Notes: generated by a model from the letters alone, not told the origin. A stretch of DNA of 60,029 nucleotides from an uncultured Gemmatimonadota bacterium (GCA_902825965.1 CADEDA010000016.1:14607-74635); one strand, 5' to 3'. Counted from the first letter of the stretch, positions 30,422 to 40,070 are shown. A program made the numbers and translations.

Positions 30422-31735
30422 ATGGACCGTCGAGACTTCGTCGCCGCCCTGGGCGGCTCGCCGCTGTTCTTCCACGCGGGACTCTCCGCATCGTCCGCAG
30501 GGCAGGCCACCGCAGGTACGGGCAGCCTTGCACGACTGCGCGACGCGAACCGCGCGGTCGCCGGAAGCTCCCCGGAGGCGGTGGCGGAGGACGAGGCCTA
30601 CTGGTTGCGCGTGCGCCAGGCGTTCACGCTCGACGCGAACCACGTGAACCTGAACTCCGGCAGCGTCAGCCCCGCCCCGCGCGTGGTCTCGGAGGCCATG
30701 CAGCGGTACTGGACGCTCACGAACATGGCGCCGTCGTACTACGTCGACGAGTTGCTGTACCCCGAGGTGGAGCTGGTCCGGCGTCGGCTCGCCGCGATGT
30801 TCGGCTGCAGTCCCGAGGAACTGGCGCTCACGCGGAACACCAGCGAATCGCTCCAGACGGTACAGCTCGGATGGCCGCTGGAGCGCGGCGACGAGATCGT
30901 GAGCACCACGCAGGACTATCCGCGCATGCTCACCGCCTGGCGCCAGCGCGAGCGCCGCGACGGCGTGCGCCTGAAGCTGGTGACGGTTCCCACGCCGCCG
31001 CCGAGCATGGATGCACTGTACGACCGCATCTTCGCGGCCGTCACCCCGCGCACCAAGGTCATCCACATCTGCCACATGACCTACACGGTGGGGCAGATCT
31101 TCCCCGTGCGGCGCATCGCCGACGAGGCACGGCGCCGCGGGATCCTGTCCATCGTCGATGGCGGGCACACCTTCGCGCAGTTCCCGTTCACGCGCGACGA
31201 CCTCGGCTGCGACGTGTACGGGTCCAGTCTGCACAAGTGGCTCTGCGCGCCGGTGGGCAACGGCCTGCTCTACGTGCGCCGGCCGCTCATCGCGCGCATC
31301 TGGCCCCTGCTGGCCGCCGAGGCGGCGCAGGACGACGACATCCGCAAGTTCGAGTCGATCGGCACCTACCCCATCGCCTTGCGGACCGCGGTCAGCGACG
31401 CAGTGCTGTTCCACGAGGAGATCGGCGCCGAGCGGAAGGCCGCGCGGTTGCGGTTCCTGCGGGAGCGCTGGATGCGCGCCGTGGAGCCGCTGCCCGGGGT
31501 CACGCTGCGCACCAGCTACGACCCGGCGCAGGCCTGCGCACTCGGCGCGATGTCGCTCGCGGGCATGGGCGCGCAGCGCCTCACGGACACGCTGCAGCGT
31601 CGCTGGGGCATCCACGTGCGTCCCCGCTTCGTGCCCGACGAGTTCGAGTGCATCCGCGTGACCCCGAACGTGTTCACCACCCTCGACGAGATCGATCTCT
31701 TCGTGGAGGCGATCAGGACGCTCGCGACCGCGTGA
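30422..31735 (+). CDS. Tat-exported class V aminotransferase-like PLP enzyme
   Basis: A 437-residue PLP enzyme of the class V aminotransferase group (isopenicillin-N epimerase or cysteine desulfurase type). The N-terminus DRRDFVAALGG is a twin-arginine signal, so the folded enzyme is exported. VNLNSGSVSPAP, then ALTRNTSESLQ, SIVDGGHTFAQ (the Asp that binds the pyridine nitrogen) and the Schiff-base Lys in GSSLHKWLCAPVGNG are all seen. Start ATG 30422 lies seven bases after a TATCAT element, so its message may be nearly leaderless. The substrate is unknown. It overlaps the opposite nuclease gene by 23 bases. Confidence 0.88.
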   Translation: MDRRDFVAALGGSPLFFHAGLSASSAGQATAGTGSLARLRDANRAVAGSSPEAVAEDEAYWLRVRQAFTLDANHVNLNSGSVSPAPRVVSEAMQRYWTLTNMAPSYYVDELLYPEVELVRRRLAAMFGCSPEELALTRNTSESLQTVQLGWPLERGDEIVSTTQDYPRMLTAWRQRERRDGVRLKLVTVPTPPPSMDALYDRIFAAVTPRTKVIHICHMTYTVGQIFPVRRIADEARRRGILSIVDGGHTFAQFPFTRDDLGCDVYGSSLHKWLCAPVGNGLLYVRRPLIARIWPLLAAEAAQDDDIRKFESIGTYPIALRTAVSDAVLFHEEIGAERKAARLRFLRERWMRAVEPLPGVTLRTSYDPAQACALGAMSLAGMGAQRLTDTLQRRWGIHVRPRFVPDEFECIRVTPNVFTTLDEIDLFVEAIRTLATA

Positions 31736-33557
31736 GGCGTTCCCAGTGCTCCCAGATGAGGAGCATGGCCAGCGTGTCGAGCTTGCAGTACTCGAGCAGG
31801 AGGCGGGCCCAGTTGTCCTTGGCGGCGGGATCGTCCTTCTCGACGCCGTAGGCCATCGCGAAGTAGGCGCGCATGGCCCCGGTGCCCTCGGTGACGCTCT
31901 CCTCCTCCTGGTCGATGAGCAGCGGCGGCAGTGTCGCGTACGGGCCCTTGCCGGGATCGCCCTCGCGCCCCGCCAGCGCGACGAAACGCGCACGCAGCTC
32001 GGGTGAGGCCTTCCAGAGTGCGTCGAGCACGGCCTTGATGCTGTTGCTGCCGCCCATGCCCGGGTGGTAGTAGAACGCCCGGCAGAGCTTGAGCATGTCG
32101 AGCAGCCGCGCGCCGGGTTCTCCCGGCTTCACCGCCGTGGCCGTGAGCCAGGCCGCGAGCGCCGGGTCCCCGCTGCCGAGGGTGGCCAGCTCGCCGGCCA
32201 CGCGGTTCATGACGGTCCTCTCGAAGTCCGACCACACGAGCACCGTGCCCTGGTCGCCGATGGCTGCGCGCAGGGTCCGGGCGAACTCCTCGTTGGGCCA
32301 ACGGTCATCGCGGTTGAGGTACTCGCGGTGCTCGGGCATGGCCCCGGGTGACGCCACGGTGTGGCAGCTCCACTGGAAGGCGAGTTGCCCGTACGGCGGC
32401 ATGCCCTTGTGATGCGGCACCGCGATGGTCGCCGCCTCGAAGTCGACGAAGTGCAGCGGGTAGCGGATGTCCTGCATGGCGTCCCGCAGGGCGGGGTCGA
32501 ACCACTCCTCGCCCTTCCGGGACTGGGTGATCTGGATGCGCTGGCGATCCACGACCACGCCGGACTTCCCGCCGAAGTGCTCCTCGGTGACGTCATGCAG
32601 GTGGTCGACGCCGTTCGCGACCAGCGTGCCGACCAACGGCCCGCCGCGGTACAGGTCGAGCACGTGCGGTTGCACGCGCCCGCGGTCGCCCCAGCACTCG
32701 AGGAAGCCGTTCGGTGCGCGATCCGCATCCACGCGGAACTCGCAGCGGCGGCAGTGCCCCCCGAGCGGCACCTCGAGACGGCGGAGTGTGGGCGTGAGCG
32801 AGGCCACGAAGGTCGCCGCCGACTCGCGCACCTCGGGCTCCAGCGCCGCGACCTCGGCCGCGACGTCGAGTGCGATGGTGAGCGGATCGCGCCGGACGAG
32901 TTCCGGATCGCCGATGAACTCCGCCGTGAGCAGGCGCCCGTCCGCACTGCGACGCACACGCACCCAGTGGGGCATGCCGTCGTGCGCCGCCACGGCGCCC
33001 TTGTCCAGGAGGATGAGGTGCGGCCGCACCGGTACGCCGGGGAACAGGTCCTTGAGCAGCGCGACCTGATACGTCACGTCCTCGAGGTACTCGCGCCAGT
33101 CGGCGTTGATGGCGTGGGGCTTGGTCTTGTTCTTGAAGTAGCTGCCGGACTTGGCGTGCCGTTCCGCGGCGTCCTCGGGATCGAACACCTTGGACTTCAC
33201 CTCGTACAGGTCGAAGCCGGCCGGACCGCGCGCGAGCACGTCGACACGCGCCAGGCGCTGGCCATCGAACAGCGTCGCCTCGAACAGCGTGACGCTCGGT
33301 GTGGCCTCCAGCAGTGCACGCGTGGCCGCGTAGTCCTCCGCAGGACTGCGGCCGTACTCGAGGGTGATGCCGCCGGGGAAGCGTTGCTTGGCGAGCGCTT
33401 CAACCATGTAGCCGCCCTCGGCGAGGAAGTCGAGGTACTCGTCCTCGGCGAGCGTGTCCGGATACCGGAGCTCACGGTAGTAGAGCTTGCTCGCGCAGCT
33501 GCGCGCGATCTTGAAGTCGGACTTGGAGAGTGTGTGCGGACGGCCGGGTTCGCTCAT
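31713..33557 (-). CDS. DUF2779 nuclease-like protein with Cas4/RecB-type N-terminus
   Basis: A 614-residue protein. The N-terminal 250 residues look like a Cas4/RecB PD-(D/E)XK nuclease: a Cys near the start (FKIARSCASKLYY), Asp in LARVDVLARG, Glu-x-Lys in LYEVKSKVF, and a Cys pair in GGHCRRCEFR that could complete an iron-sulfur or zinc site. The C-terminal 280 residues are the DUF2779 domain, an RNase-H-like fold: YPLHFVDFEAA (Asp-x-Glu), VLVWSDFERT, and a late CKLDTLAML. ATG 33557 is coupled to the upstream molybdopterin gene (ATGA overlap). Nuclease architecture is clear; cellular role unknown. Confidence 0.86.
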   Translation of the reverse strand: MSEPGRPHTLSKSDFKIARSCASKLYYRELRYPDTLAEDEYLDFLAEGGYMVEALAKQRFPGGITLEYGRSPAEDYAATRALLEATPSVTLFEATLFDGQRLARVDVLARGPAGFDLYEVKSKVFDPEDAAERHAKSGSYFKNKTKPHAINADWREYLEDVTYQVALLKDLFPGVPVRPHLILLDKGAVAAHDGMPHWVRVRRSADGRLLTAEFIGDPELVRRDPLTIALDVAAEVAALEPEVRESAATFVASLTPTLRRLEVPLGGHCRRCEFRVDADRAPNGFLECWGDRGRVQPHVLDLYRGGPLVGTLVANGVDHLHDVTEEHFGGKSGVVVDRQRIQITQSRKGEEWFDPALRDAMQDIRYPLHFVDFEAATIAVPHHKGMPPYGQLAFQWSCHTVASPGAMPEHREYLNRDDRWPNEEFARTLRAAIGDQGTVLVWSDFERTVMNRVAGELATLGSGDPALAAWLTATAVKPGEPGARLLDMLKLCRAFYYHPGMGGSNSIKAVLDALWKASPELRARFVALAGREGDPGKGPYATLPPLLIDQEEESVTEGTGAMRAYFAMAYGVEKDDPAAKDNWARLLLEYCKLDTLAMLLIWEHWERLTRSRAS

Positions 33558-35725
33558 GGGACGACCAGGGCGTCGAGCGCCGCCGGGTCGGCGGACGCGG
33601 CGTCGACCTGCACCGGCACGGCGCTGAAGGCCGCGTTGCCGGTGAGGGCATCGATACGCCACTCGTCGGTGAGGTCGTTGATGCTCACGCCGGGATGCGC
33701 GGCGGCGATGCGCATCGCCGTGCCGTCGCGTCCATGTCCCCAGCCGTGCGGCAGGCTCACGACGCCGCGCATCACCTCGTCGCTCACCTCGAGCTCCACC
33801 GTCACCGCACCCGCCCGTGCCTGCACGCGGACCCGGTCGCCGTCGGCCAGTCCCCGTGCCACCGCATCATCGGGATGCATGAGCAGCGTGCAGCGACGTT
33901 TGCCGCGCACCAGGCGTTCGCTGTTGTGCATCCAGGAGTTGCAGGAGCGCAGGGCCCGCCGACCGATGAGCGCGAGTCCCCCTGCCGGCTCGTCGATGCT
34001 GCGCTCCAGCCGTGCGAGGTCGCGCAGGAAGGGGTCCGGGGCCAGGTGGATGCGACGATCCGCCGTCCGCAGGCGATCCGGCAGCACCGGCTTGAGTGCC
34101 CCGAGATCGACGCCGTGCGGCGCACGCTTGAGCCGCGCGAGTGATGCCCCGCCCCCGAACGGCCGGTAGCCGCTGCCGTACGGGCCGGTCCGCAGCGCGT
34201 GGTCGAGCAGTCGCGCGGGCCCGAGTCGGCCGAGCAGGCGTGCCCGCCAGCGCGCCGCGGCCGTCGGGGCGAGCCCGGCCGTGAGCGCGGAGAGGATCTC
34301 CCACTCGTGCCGCGTGTCCGCGGCACGACGGAAGACCGGCGCCGAGTACTTGGCGGTATCCCGAACGGCGAGCATGTGGAAGGCGAGGTCGTAGTGGTCG
34401 CGTTCGAGCGGGGAGCTCGGTGGCAGGATCAGGTGGGCGTGGCGCGTCGTCTCGTTGCGGTAGAAGTCGATCGCCACGAAGAACTCGAGCCCGCCGAGTG
34501 CGCGGTCGAGTCGTGCGCCGTTGGGGGTGGAGAGCACCGGGTTGCCCGCATGCGTGACCAGCGCGCGCACCTGTCCGGGCCCCGGGGTCTCGATCTCGTC
34601 GGCGAGTGTGGCGACCGGGAACTCACCGGCGAACTCGGGTAGGCCGCGCACGCGGCTCGTCCAGCGACCGAAGCGCACGCCGCGGGTGCGGCGCTGGTCG
34701 TCGCGCACCAGGTCCACGGCCGGTGTGGCGAACATCGCGCCGCCCTCGGCGTCGAGCCGGCCGCAGACGACGTTCAAGGCCGAGACCAGCCAGGTGGCGA
34801 GTCCCCCGAACGCCTGCATCGAAATGCCGACGCGGCCGTACACCACGCCGCGGCTCGCGGTGGCGATGTCCACGGCGAGCGTGCGGATGACGGCTGCCGG
34901 GATGCCCGTGGCCGCGGTGACGCGCTCCGGCGTGAACGGTGCGACGGCCGCCTGCAGGGCCTCGGCGCCCTGGGTGAAGCCCGCGAGGCGCCCGAGCGCC
35001 GTGTGACCATCGGCGAAGAGCACCTGCAGCAGCGCGGCGAGGAGCAGCGCGTCGGTCCCGGGACGGATGAAGTGGTGCTGGTCCGCGAGTGCGGCCGTCT
35101 CCGTGCGTCGCGGATCGATCACCACCACACGTCCGCCGCGCGATTGGATCGCCCGGAGGCGGTCGGCGACACCCGGCGCCGTCATGAGGCTGCCGTTGGA
35201 CACCACCGGATTCGCACCGATGATGACGAGGTGGTCCGTGCGATCGAGGTCGGGCACCGGGATCAGCAACGCATGCCCGAACATGAGCATCGCGGCGACG
35301 TGTGCCGGCAGTTGGTCCACGGACGTCGCGCTGTAGCGGTTGCGCGTGCCGAGGGCCCGGTTGAACTCCGGCACGAAGAGCATGGCCCCGAGCGAGTGCA
35401 CCGTCGGATTGCCCGCGTACGTCGCCACGGCGTCGCGGCCGTGTGTGCGCCGCACGCGCGCCAGACCGTCGATGGCGCTGCGCAGCGCCACGTCCCAGCC
35501 GATCGGCTCCCAGTCGTCGCCGACGCGGCGCATGGGGGTGCGGAGGCGATCGGGGTCCGCGTGGATGTCCTGGAGTGCGACCGCCTTGGGGCAGATGTGG
35601 CCGCGGCTCAGCGGATCGTCCGCGTCACCGCGGATGTCGGTGATGCGGTCGCCCTCGGTGCTGATGACGAGCCCGCACATGGCCTCGCAGAGCGTGCAGG
35701 TGCGCAGATGGCGCGTCGGTGCCAT
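33554..35725 (-). CDS. Molybdopterin-dependent oxidoreductase with N-terminal 4Fe-4S domain
   Basis: A 723-residue enzyme of the formate-dehydrogenase/nitrate-reductase (DMSO reductase) superfamily. The N-terminus carries CTLCEAMCGL and GHICPKA, the four Cys that bind a [4Fe-4S] cluster. Molybdopterin-binding elements follow: DRTDHLVIIGANPVVSNG, VVVIDPRRTETA, and near the C-terminus SWMHNSERL, HPDDAVARGLADGDRVRV and LPHGWGHGRD. It has no Tat signal, so it is cytoplasmic. A single-subunit enzyme of this kind is often annotated only as oxidoreductase, and the substrate cannot be read from sequence. It is coupled to the DUF2779 nuclease gene. ATG 35725 was chosen because the longer frame adds a non-conserved Arg/His-rich lead. 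Confidence 0.93.
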   Translation of the reverse strand: MAPTRHLRTCTLCEAMCGLVISTEGDRITDIRGDADDPLSRGHICPKAVALQDIHADPDRLRTPMRRVGDDWEPIGWDVALRSAIDGLARVRRTHGRDAVATYAGNPTVHSLGAMLFVPEFNRALGTRNRYSATSVDQLPAHVAAMLMFGHALLIPVPDLDRTDHLVIIGANPVVSNGSLMTAPGVADRLRAIQSRGGRVVVIDPRRTETAALADQHHFIRPGTDALLLAALLQVLFADGHTALGRLAGFTQGAEALQAAVAPFTPERVTAATGIPAAVIRTLAVDIATASRGVVYGRVGISMQAFGGLATWLVSALNVVCGRLDAEGGAMFATPAVDLVRDDQRRTRGVRFGRWTSRVRGLPEFAGEFPVATLADEIETPGPGQVRALVTHAGNPVLSTPNGARLDRALGGLEFFVAIDFYRNETTRHAHLILPPSSPLERDHYDLAFHMLAVRDTAKYSAPVFRRAADTRHEWEILSALTAGLAPTAAARWRARLLGRLGPARLLDHALRTGPYGSGYRPFGGGASLARLKRAPHGVDLGALKPVLPDRLRTADRRIHLAPDPFLRDLARLERSIDEPAGGLALIGRRALRSCNSWMHNSERLVRGKRRCTLLMHPDDAVARGLADGDRVRVQARAGAVTVELEVSDEVMRGVVSLPHGWGHGRDGTAMRIAAAHPGVSINDLTDEWRIDALTGNAAFSAVPVQVDAASADPAALDALVVP

Positions 35726-35747
35726 GGCGGGAAGCTGGCGACGCGAC

Positions 35748-35777
35748 GCGCCGGGCGCTACGGCGCCGGGCGCTACC
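35748..35777. repeat. 15-bp tandem duplication at the MATE gene end
   Basis: GCGCCGGGCGCTACG is followed by a near copy ending in ACC, between the start of the oxidoreductase gene and the stop of the MATE gene. Confidence 0.6.
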
Positions 35778-37191
35778 GCGTCGGCGAGGTCTCGATCGCG
35801 ATCGACCGCCAGGCGCCGCCCTTGAACCGCCGCACACTCAGCGTCGCGCGCATCATGTGCCCCAGGAGGATGGCGAGCCAGATGTCCGAGGGCACCAACG
35901 GGCGCGTCAGCTGCAGGATCGTGAGCAGGCCGATCGGCACGGCGATCTGCGACACCAGCGTGATGTACAGCGGCCCCTTCGTGTCGCCGGTGCCCTGCAG
36001 CCCGCCGGTGTAGGTGAGCGCCACCGTGATGAACAGCCCCGAGAGGCTCAGCCAGCGCAGCAACTCGGTGCCCACCGCGAGCACGGTCGCATCCTCCATG
36101 CCGAACAGGCCGAGCAGCACGGTCGGGATGGTGAGGAACAGCGTACCGATGAACACCGCGATCGCGAGCCCGAGCCGCGACGCGAGCTGGACGGTGCGCT
36201 CCACGCGCTCGGGTTTGCCCGCGCCGAGGTTCTGCCCCGCGACCGTGGCCGCGGCCCCCATCAGGCCCACGCTCGTCCACGTGATGAACGAGAACAACTC
36301 CGAATACCCCACGGCGTACGCCGCCTGCGTCTCGGCGCTGTTCTCCAACGACCCCATGAAGCGCAGCAGCATCACGCCCGCGATGTTCATCGCGATGCCC
36401 TGCAGGCCTGCGGGCAAGCCGAAGCGGAAGAGCTGCCGGATGGTCGTCCAATCCCAGCGACGGTCCATCCCCGCCTCCCAGTGGATCACGTACTTGCCGC
36501 TGAAGAGGCAGGAGAAGCCGTACGTGGCGATGATCGCGCCGGCAAGCACCGTGCCGAGCGCCGCCCCCATCACGCCCATCGGCGGGATGGGGCCCAGGCC
36601 CCGGATGAAGATGACGTTGAAGATGACGTTGAGCACCGTCATCGCGATGCCCAGGCGGAGCCCGGTCTTCGCATCCCCGGCCGCGCGCAGCGCGCCGCCG
36701 AGGAGGAAGATCATCATCATGCCCACGCTGCCCAGGAACATGGTGCGCAGGTAGCTGAGCGCCTCCACCTGCACCGCCGGGGCGGCATGTACGAGGTCGA
36801 GCAGGTACGGCGCGACGAACCAGCCCACCGGGGCGAACACGCCGAGGCAGAGGGCGAGTGTGGCCAGCACCGCCTGGTACACGGTGCGGTTCACCGCGTG
36901 CTCGTCACCGGCGCCCGCGAAGCGGGCCACCAGCACCCCCATCCCCGTGAAGATCGACATCACGAAGACGATGACCACGAGGAAGATCTGGAACGCGACC
37001 CCGACGGCCGCGTTGCCGTTGAACCCCACGTAGTGCCCGACCATCGCGTGATCGATGATGCCTTGGAGGCCGCCGATGACGTTCTGGAGCACGGTCGGCC
37101 ACGCGATCTTCCACACGGAACCCAGGATCGGACCCTCGACGATCGAGCGGTCGAAGGTCTTCTTCGGTTTCGCGGAGCTGGGTGCGGACAT
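35773..37191 (-). CDS. MATE-family efflux transporter
   Basis: A 472-residue inner-membrane antiporter with about twelve hydrophobic segments in two halves. The N-terminal half shows the family start IAWPTVLQNVIGGLQGIIDHAMVGHYVG and the second half GLPAGLQGIAMNIAGV, the two structurally equivalent first helices. ALRAAGDAKTG and GGLQGTGDTKGP are the matching GD loops. MATE proteins expel organic cations or drugs in exchange for sodium or protons. It stands 47 bases upstream of the oxidoreductase gene on the same strand and could share its message. Confidence 0.93.
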   Translation of the reverse strand: MSAPSSAKPKKTFDRSIVEGPILGSVWKIAWPTVLQNVIGGLQGIIDHAMVGHYVGFNGNAAVGVAFQIFLVVIVFVMSIFTGMGVLVARFAGAGDEHAVNRTVYQAVLATLALCLGVFAPVGWFVAPYLLDLVHAAPAVQVEALSYLRTMFLGSVGMMMIFLLGGALRAAGDAKTGLRLGIAMTVLNVIFNVIFIRGLGPIPPMGVMGAALGTVLAGAIIATYGFSCLFSGKYVIHWEAGMDRRWDWTTIRQLFRFGLPAGLQGIAMNIAGVMLLRFMGSLENSAETQAAYAVGYSELFSFITWTSVGLMGAAATVAGQNLGAGKPERVERTVQLASRLGLAIAVFIGTLFLTIPTVLLGLFGMEDATVLAVGTELLRWLSLSGLFITVALTYTGGLQGTGDTKGPLYITLVSQIAVPIGLLTILQLTRPLVPSDIWLAILLGHMMRATLSVRRFKGGAWRSIAIETSPTR

Positions 37192-37266
37192 TCGAGGGAA
37201 GGTGGGGAGGGGACCGGCGACCCGCTACCGTACGTGCAGTCAGCGTTCGGTGTTGGTTCCGGTGGA

Positions 37267-38550
37267 TCAGACGCCGCTGCGCTCGTCCGGATGCAGGCGC
37301 CCGAGCCGCCGCAGCGTCGGCACGAACGCGCCGATGCTCGCCACCACGCCCAGCGTGAGCACGCCGCCCACGACGACCGCACGGGTCGCCCCCCACCAGC
37401 GGGCGGTCACGCCGGACTCGAACGCCCCGATCTCGTTGGACGACCCGATGAAGATCTGGTTCACCGCCGAGACGCGGCCGAGCATGCCCTCCGGCGTGCG
37501 CGACTGCAGCAACGTGCTGCGGATGACGACGCTCACCATGTCGCACATGCCGCTGACCACGAGGATCGCGACCGAGAGCAGGAAGCTCCGCGAGAGCCCG
37601 AAGGCGATCATGGAGACGCCGAACCCCGCGACCGCGAGCAGGAGCACCCGTCCGGTATGCGTGAAGTCATGGTGCCGGGCGACGAGGATGCTGGTGGCCA
37701 CGGCACCGACCGCCGGCGCGGCCCGCAGCACGCCGAGCCCGGTGGGGCCCACCTGCAGCACCTCGGCCGCGAAGATCGGGAGCAGCGCCACCGCCCCGCC
37801 GAACAGCACCGAGAAGAGGTCGAGCGTGAGCGCCCCGAGCAGCACCGGTTCGCGGAACACGAATCGCACGCCGCCGGTCACGGACTCGAGCACGCTCTCG
37901 CGCGTGGCGCCGCGCGGCGGGGAGCGGTGCCGGATCACGCCGAAGATGCCCAGCGCCAGCACCATGAGCAGCGCGTCCACGGCGTAGGCGAGTGTGGTGC
38001 CGCCCAGCGCGTAGAGCCCGCCGCCGAGTGCGGGCCCGAGCACGGCCGCCATCTGCCACGTGCCGCTGCGCCAGGTGATCGCGTTCGCGAAGAGCGCGCG
38101 CGGCACGATCTCCGCCGACAGCGCCTGGCGCGCGGGCTGGAGGAAGGCCCGCGCGATGCCGCTGAGCACGATCACCGCGTAGATGGCCCGGATGCGCAGT
38201 GGCGTGACCAGCGCCGCGCTCAACGGCGCGGCCAGCACCCACAGCGCCACACTGCAGCCCAGCAGCACCGCGAGGGCGATCATCGCGATCCGGCGCCGGT
38301 CGTGCCGATCGACCACATGGCCGGCGTACAGCGCCATGGAGATGGCGGGCAACGCCTCGGCCAGGCCGATCAGGCCGAGCGCGAGCGGGTCCTTGGTGAG
38401 AGCGTAGACCTGCCAACCCACCACCGTACCCTGGATCTGGATGGCGACCGTGAGCGTGAACAGCGCGACGAGGTAGCGCGCGAAGTTGGGTTGCCGCAGC
38501 GCGGCGTACGGATCGCGGGCGGGTCCGGGCGCGGCGTGGGGCGGCGTCAT
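37267..38550 (-). CDS. MFS transporter
   Basis: A major-facilitator exporter of 427 residues with about twelve membrane helices. AGHVVDRHDRRRIAM is the family's loop 2-3 signature, and LLQSRTPEGMLGRVSAVNQ is its counterpart in the second half, typical of the EntS/enterobactin-exporter-like branch. The start is taken at ATG 38550 because it overlaps the stop of the decarboxylase gene as ATGA; the longer frame adds an Arg-rich lead. Coupling to the decarboxylase suggests it exports the amine that enzyme makes, which is inference. Confidence 0.92.
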   Translation of the reverse strand: MTPPHAAPGPARDPYAALRQPNFARYLVALFTLTVAIQIQGTVVGWQVYALTKDPLALGLIGLAEALPAISMALYAGHVVDRHDRRRIAMIALAVLLGCSVALWVLAAPLSAALVTPLRIRAIYAVIVLSGIARAFLQPARQALSAEIVPRALFANAITWRSGTWQMAAVLGPALGGGLYALGGTTLAYAVDALLMVLALGIFGVIRHRSPPRGATRESVLESVTGGVRFVFREPVLLGALTLDLFSVLFGGAVALLPIFAAEVLQVGPTGLGVLRAAPAVGAVATSILVARHHDFTHTGRVLLLAVAGFGVSMIAFGLSRSFLLSVAILVVSGMCDMVSVVIRSTLLQSRTPEGMLGRVSAVNQIFIGSSNEIGAFESGVTARWWGATRAVVVGGVLTLGVVASIGAFVPTLRRLGRLHPDERSGV

Positions 38551-39995
38551 GGCGCGGGCGCGCGGTGCAGCGACGCGCACTCCTCACGGAGGTGCTGCAC
38601 CGCCGTCTCCACCTGCGCGCGACGCGTGCGGAAACTCAGCACGCAGAGCCGGGCCAGCACGCGGTCATCGACCGTGCAGCCCGTGAGCATCACCTTGCCG
38701 CGGGCCGTGACCCGCTCGATGAGCGCGCGGGTCGCGGCATTCTCGGCGGCGCGGGTCGCGCCGGCCATGTGGAAGGCGAACAGCGAGAGCTGCGGCGGCG
38801 CGTCCAGCACCACGCCAGGGATCGCCGCGACCTGCTCCGCCGCCCACTGTGCCAGTGTGCGCTTCTCGGCGAGGGCCGCGCGGTAGCGGGCCGCGCCGAA
38901 CAACTTGAGCGTCAGCCAGACCCGCAGGCCCGGGAATCCGCGGGAGAGGTCGGGGCCGTACTGCGCCGGATCGTAGAACTCGCTTTGGTTCTCGGGCAGG
39001 TAGCCGGCCGTCGAGGCATGCACGGCACGCAGGGCCTCCCCGTCTCGCACCAGCAGTGCCCCCGTGCCGTAGGGCAGGAACAGGCCCTTGTGCGGATCGA
39101 GCGTGAGCGAGTCGGCCCGCGGCAGCCCGGCGAGCAGCGGCCGCAGCGACGGCACGAGGTGGAAGCAGGCGCCGTAGGCCCCGTCCACGTGATGCCAGAG
39201 CCCCTCGCGCGCCGCGACGTCCGCGATGGCGTCGAGCGGGTCGACCGCGCCGGTGTTGGTGGTGCCCGCCGTGGAGGCGATGCAGAACGGCGTGAGTCCC
39301 TGCGCCCGATCCGCAGCGATCGCGGCCTCGAGTGCATCGACGCGCATGCGGAACTGCGCGTCCACCGGGATCGCCCGCACCCGGTCGTGGGCGATCCCGG
39401 CGAGTTTGGCCGACTTCTCCACCGAGTGGTGCGCCTGCGACGAGGTGTACAGCGTGCCGCGCCGGATCTCCGGCCCGAGGTGCCGCTCACGCGCGCAGAG
39501 GATCGCGTTGAACGTCGCCATCGACCCGCCGGTGGTGAACACGCCGCGGGCCGTGGCGTGGAACTGCATCCACTCGCGCAGCCAGTCCAGCGCGTTGGCT
39601 TCGAGCTGCACCAGCGCCGGCGCCGCCGCCCAGATGCCCGTGAAGCGGTTGGTCGTGTCGGCGATGTAGTCGGCGAGTGCTGCCGGATAGATGCCGCCAC
39701 CGGGGATGTAGGCGAGGTAGCCCGGGCCGGGCGTCCCGAAGGAACGGGGGATGAGGTCGTCGAACAGCAGGTCGAGCAGCGGTTCGAGTGCGCTGCCTTC
39801 CTCCGGCACCGTCTCGCGCAGCGCTCGGCAGCGCTCCTCCGCCACCAGGTCGCCGCGGCTCGGGGCCGACGCAAGGGCCGCGAGGTGGGCGACCGCACGC
39901 GCCACCACCGCCTCGCCCATCGCCTGCATCGTCGCGGGCGTGAGGTCGAGGGCCGCGGGATCGTCCGGCGGCAGCGTGTTTGGGGCGAGTGGCAT
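38547..39995 (-). CDS. PLP-dependent amino-acid decarboxylase (group II)
   Basis: A 482-residue pyridoxal-phosphate enzyme of the aromatic-L-amino-acid/glutamate decarboxylase group. The motifs are in order: GYLAYIPGGG, FTTGGSMATFNAIL, SSQAHHSVEKSAKLAGI, ASTAGTTNTGAVDPL, LWHHVDGAYGA (pyridine-binding Asp) and the Schiff-base Lys in LDPHKGLFLPYG. The substrate-binding loop FYDPAQY and late Phe-rich strands favour an aromatic substrate, but this cannot be settled by eye. It is the first gene of an operon with the MFS exporter (4-base overlap). Confidence 0.92.
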   Translation of the reverse strand: MPLAPNTLPPDDPAALDLTPATMQAMGEAVVARAVAHLAALASAPSRGDLVAEERCRALRETVPEEGSALEPLLDLLFDDLIPRSFGTPGPGYLAYIPGGGIYPAALADYIADTTNRFTGIWAAAPALVQLEANALDWLREWMQFHATARGVFTTGGSMATFNAILCARERHLGPEIRRGTLYTSSQAHHSVEKSAKLAGIAHDRVRAIPVDAQFRMRVDALEAAIAADRAQGLTPFCIASTAGTTNTGAVDPLDAIADVAAREGLWHHVDGAYGACFHLVPSLRPLLAGLPRADSLTLDPHKGLFLPYGTGALLVRDGEALRAVHASTAGYLPENQSEFYDPAQYGPDLSRGFPGLRVWLTLKLFGAARYRAALAEKRTLAQWAAEQVAAIPGVVLDAPPQLSLFAFHMAGATRAAENAATRALIERVTARGKVMLTGCTVDDRVLARLCVLSFRTRRAQVETAVQHLREECASLHRAPAP

Positions 39996-40036
39996 CGCGC
40001 GAAGACTACTGGGTCCCGAGTCGTCGAACCACTGAC

Positions 40037-40070
40037 GGCTGTCGTTGCGGCTGTCGTTGCGGCTGTCGGC
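40037..40070. repeat. 12-bp tandem repeat upstream of the exonuclease-fold gene
   Basis: GGCTGTCGTTGC is present twice exactly (40037-40060), then a shortened copy GGCTGTCGGC, in the 102-base gap between the divergent decarboxylase and endonuclease/phosphatase-fold genes. Confidence 0.75.

Noticed and set aside
28852-31851. A 999-codon plus-strand frame
   Set aside because: Alternative frame of the same two plus-strand genes; Arg/Ala/Gly-rich without domains.
28805-31993. A 1062-codon minus-strand frame
   Set aside because: Shadow of the secreted protein and aminotransferase genes; composition is extreme and no motif is found.
35719-38886. A 1055-codon plus-strand frame
   Set aside because: Opposite-strand shadow of the MATE, MFS and decarboxylase genes, which have clear family motifs.
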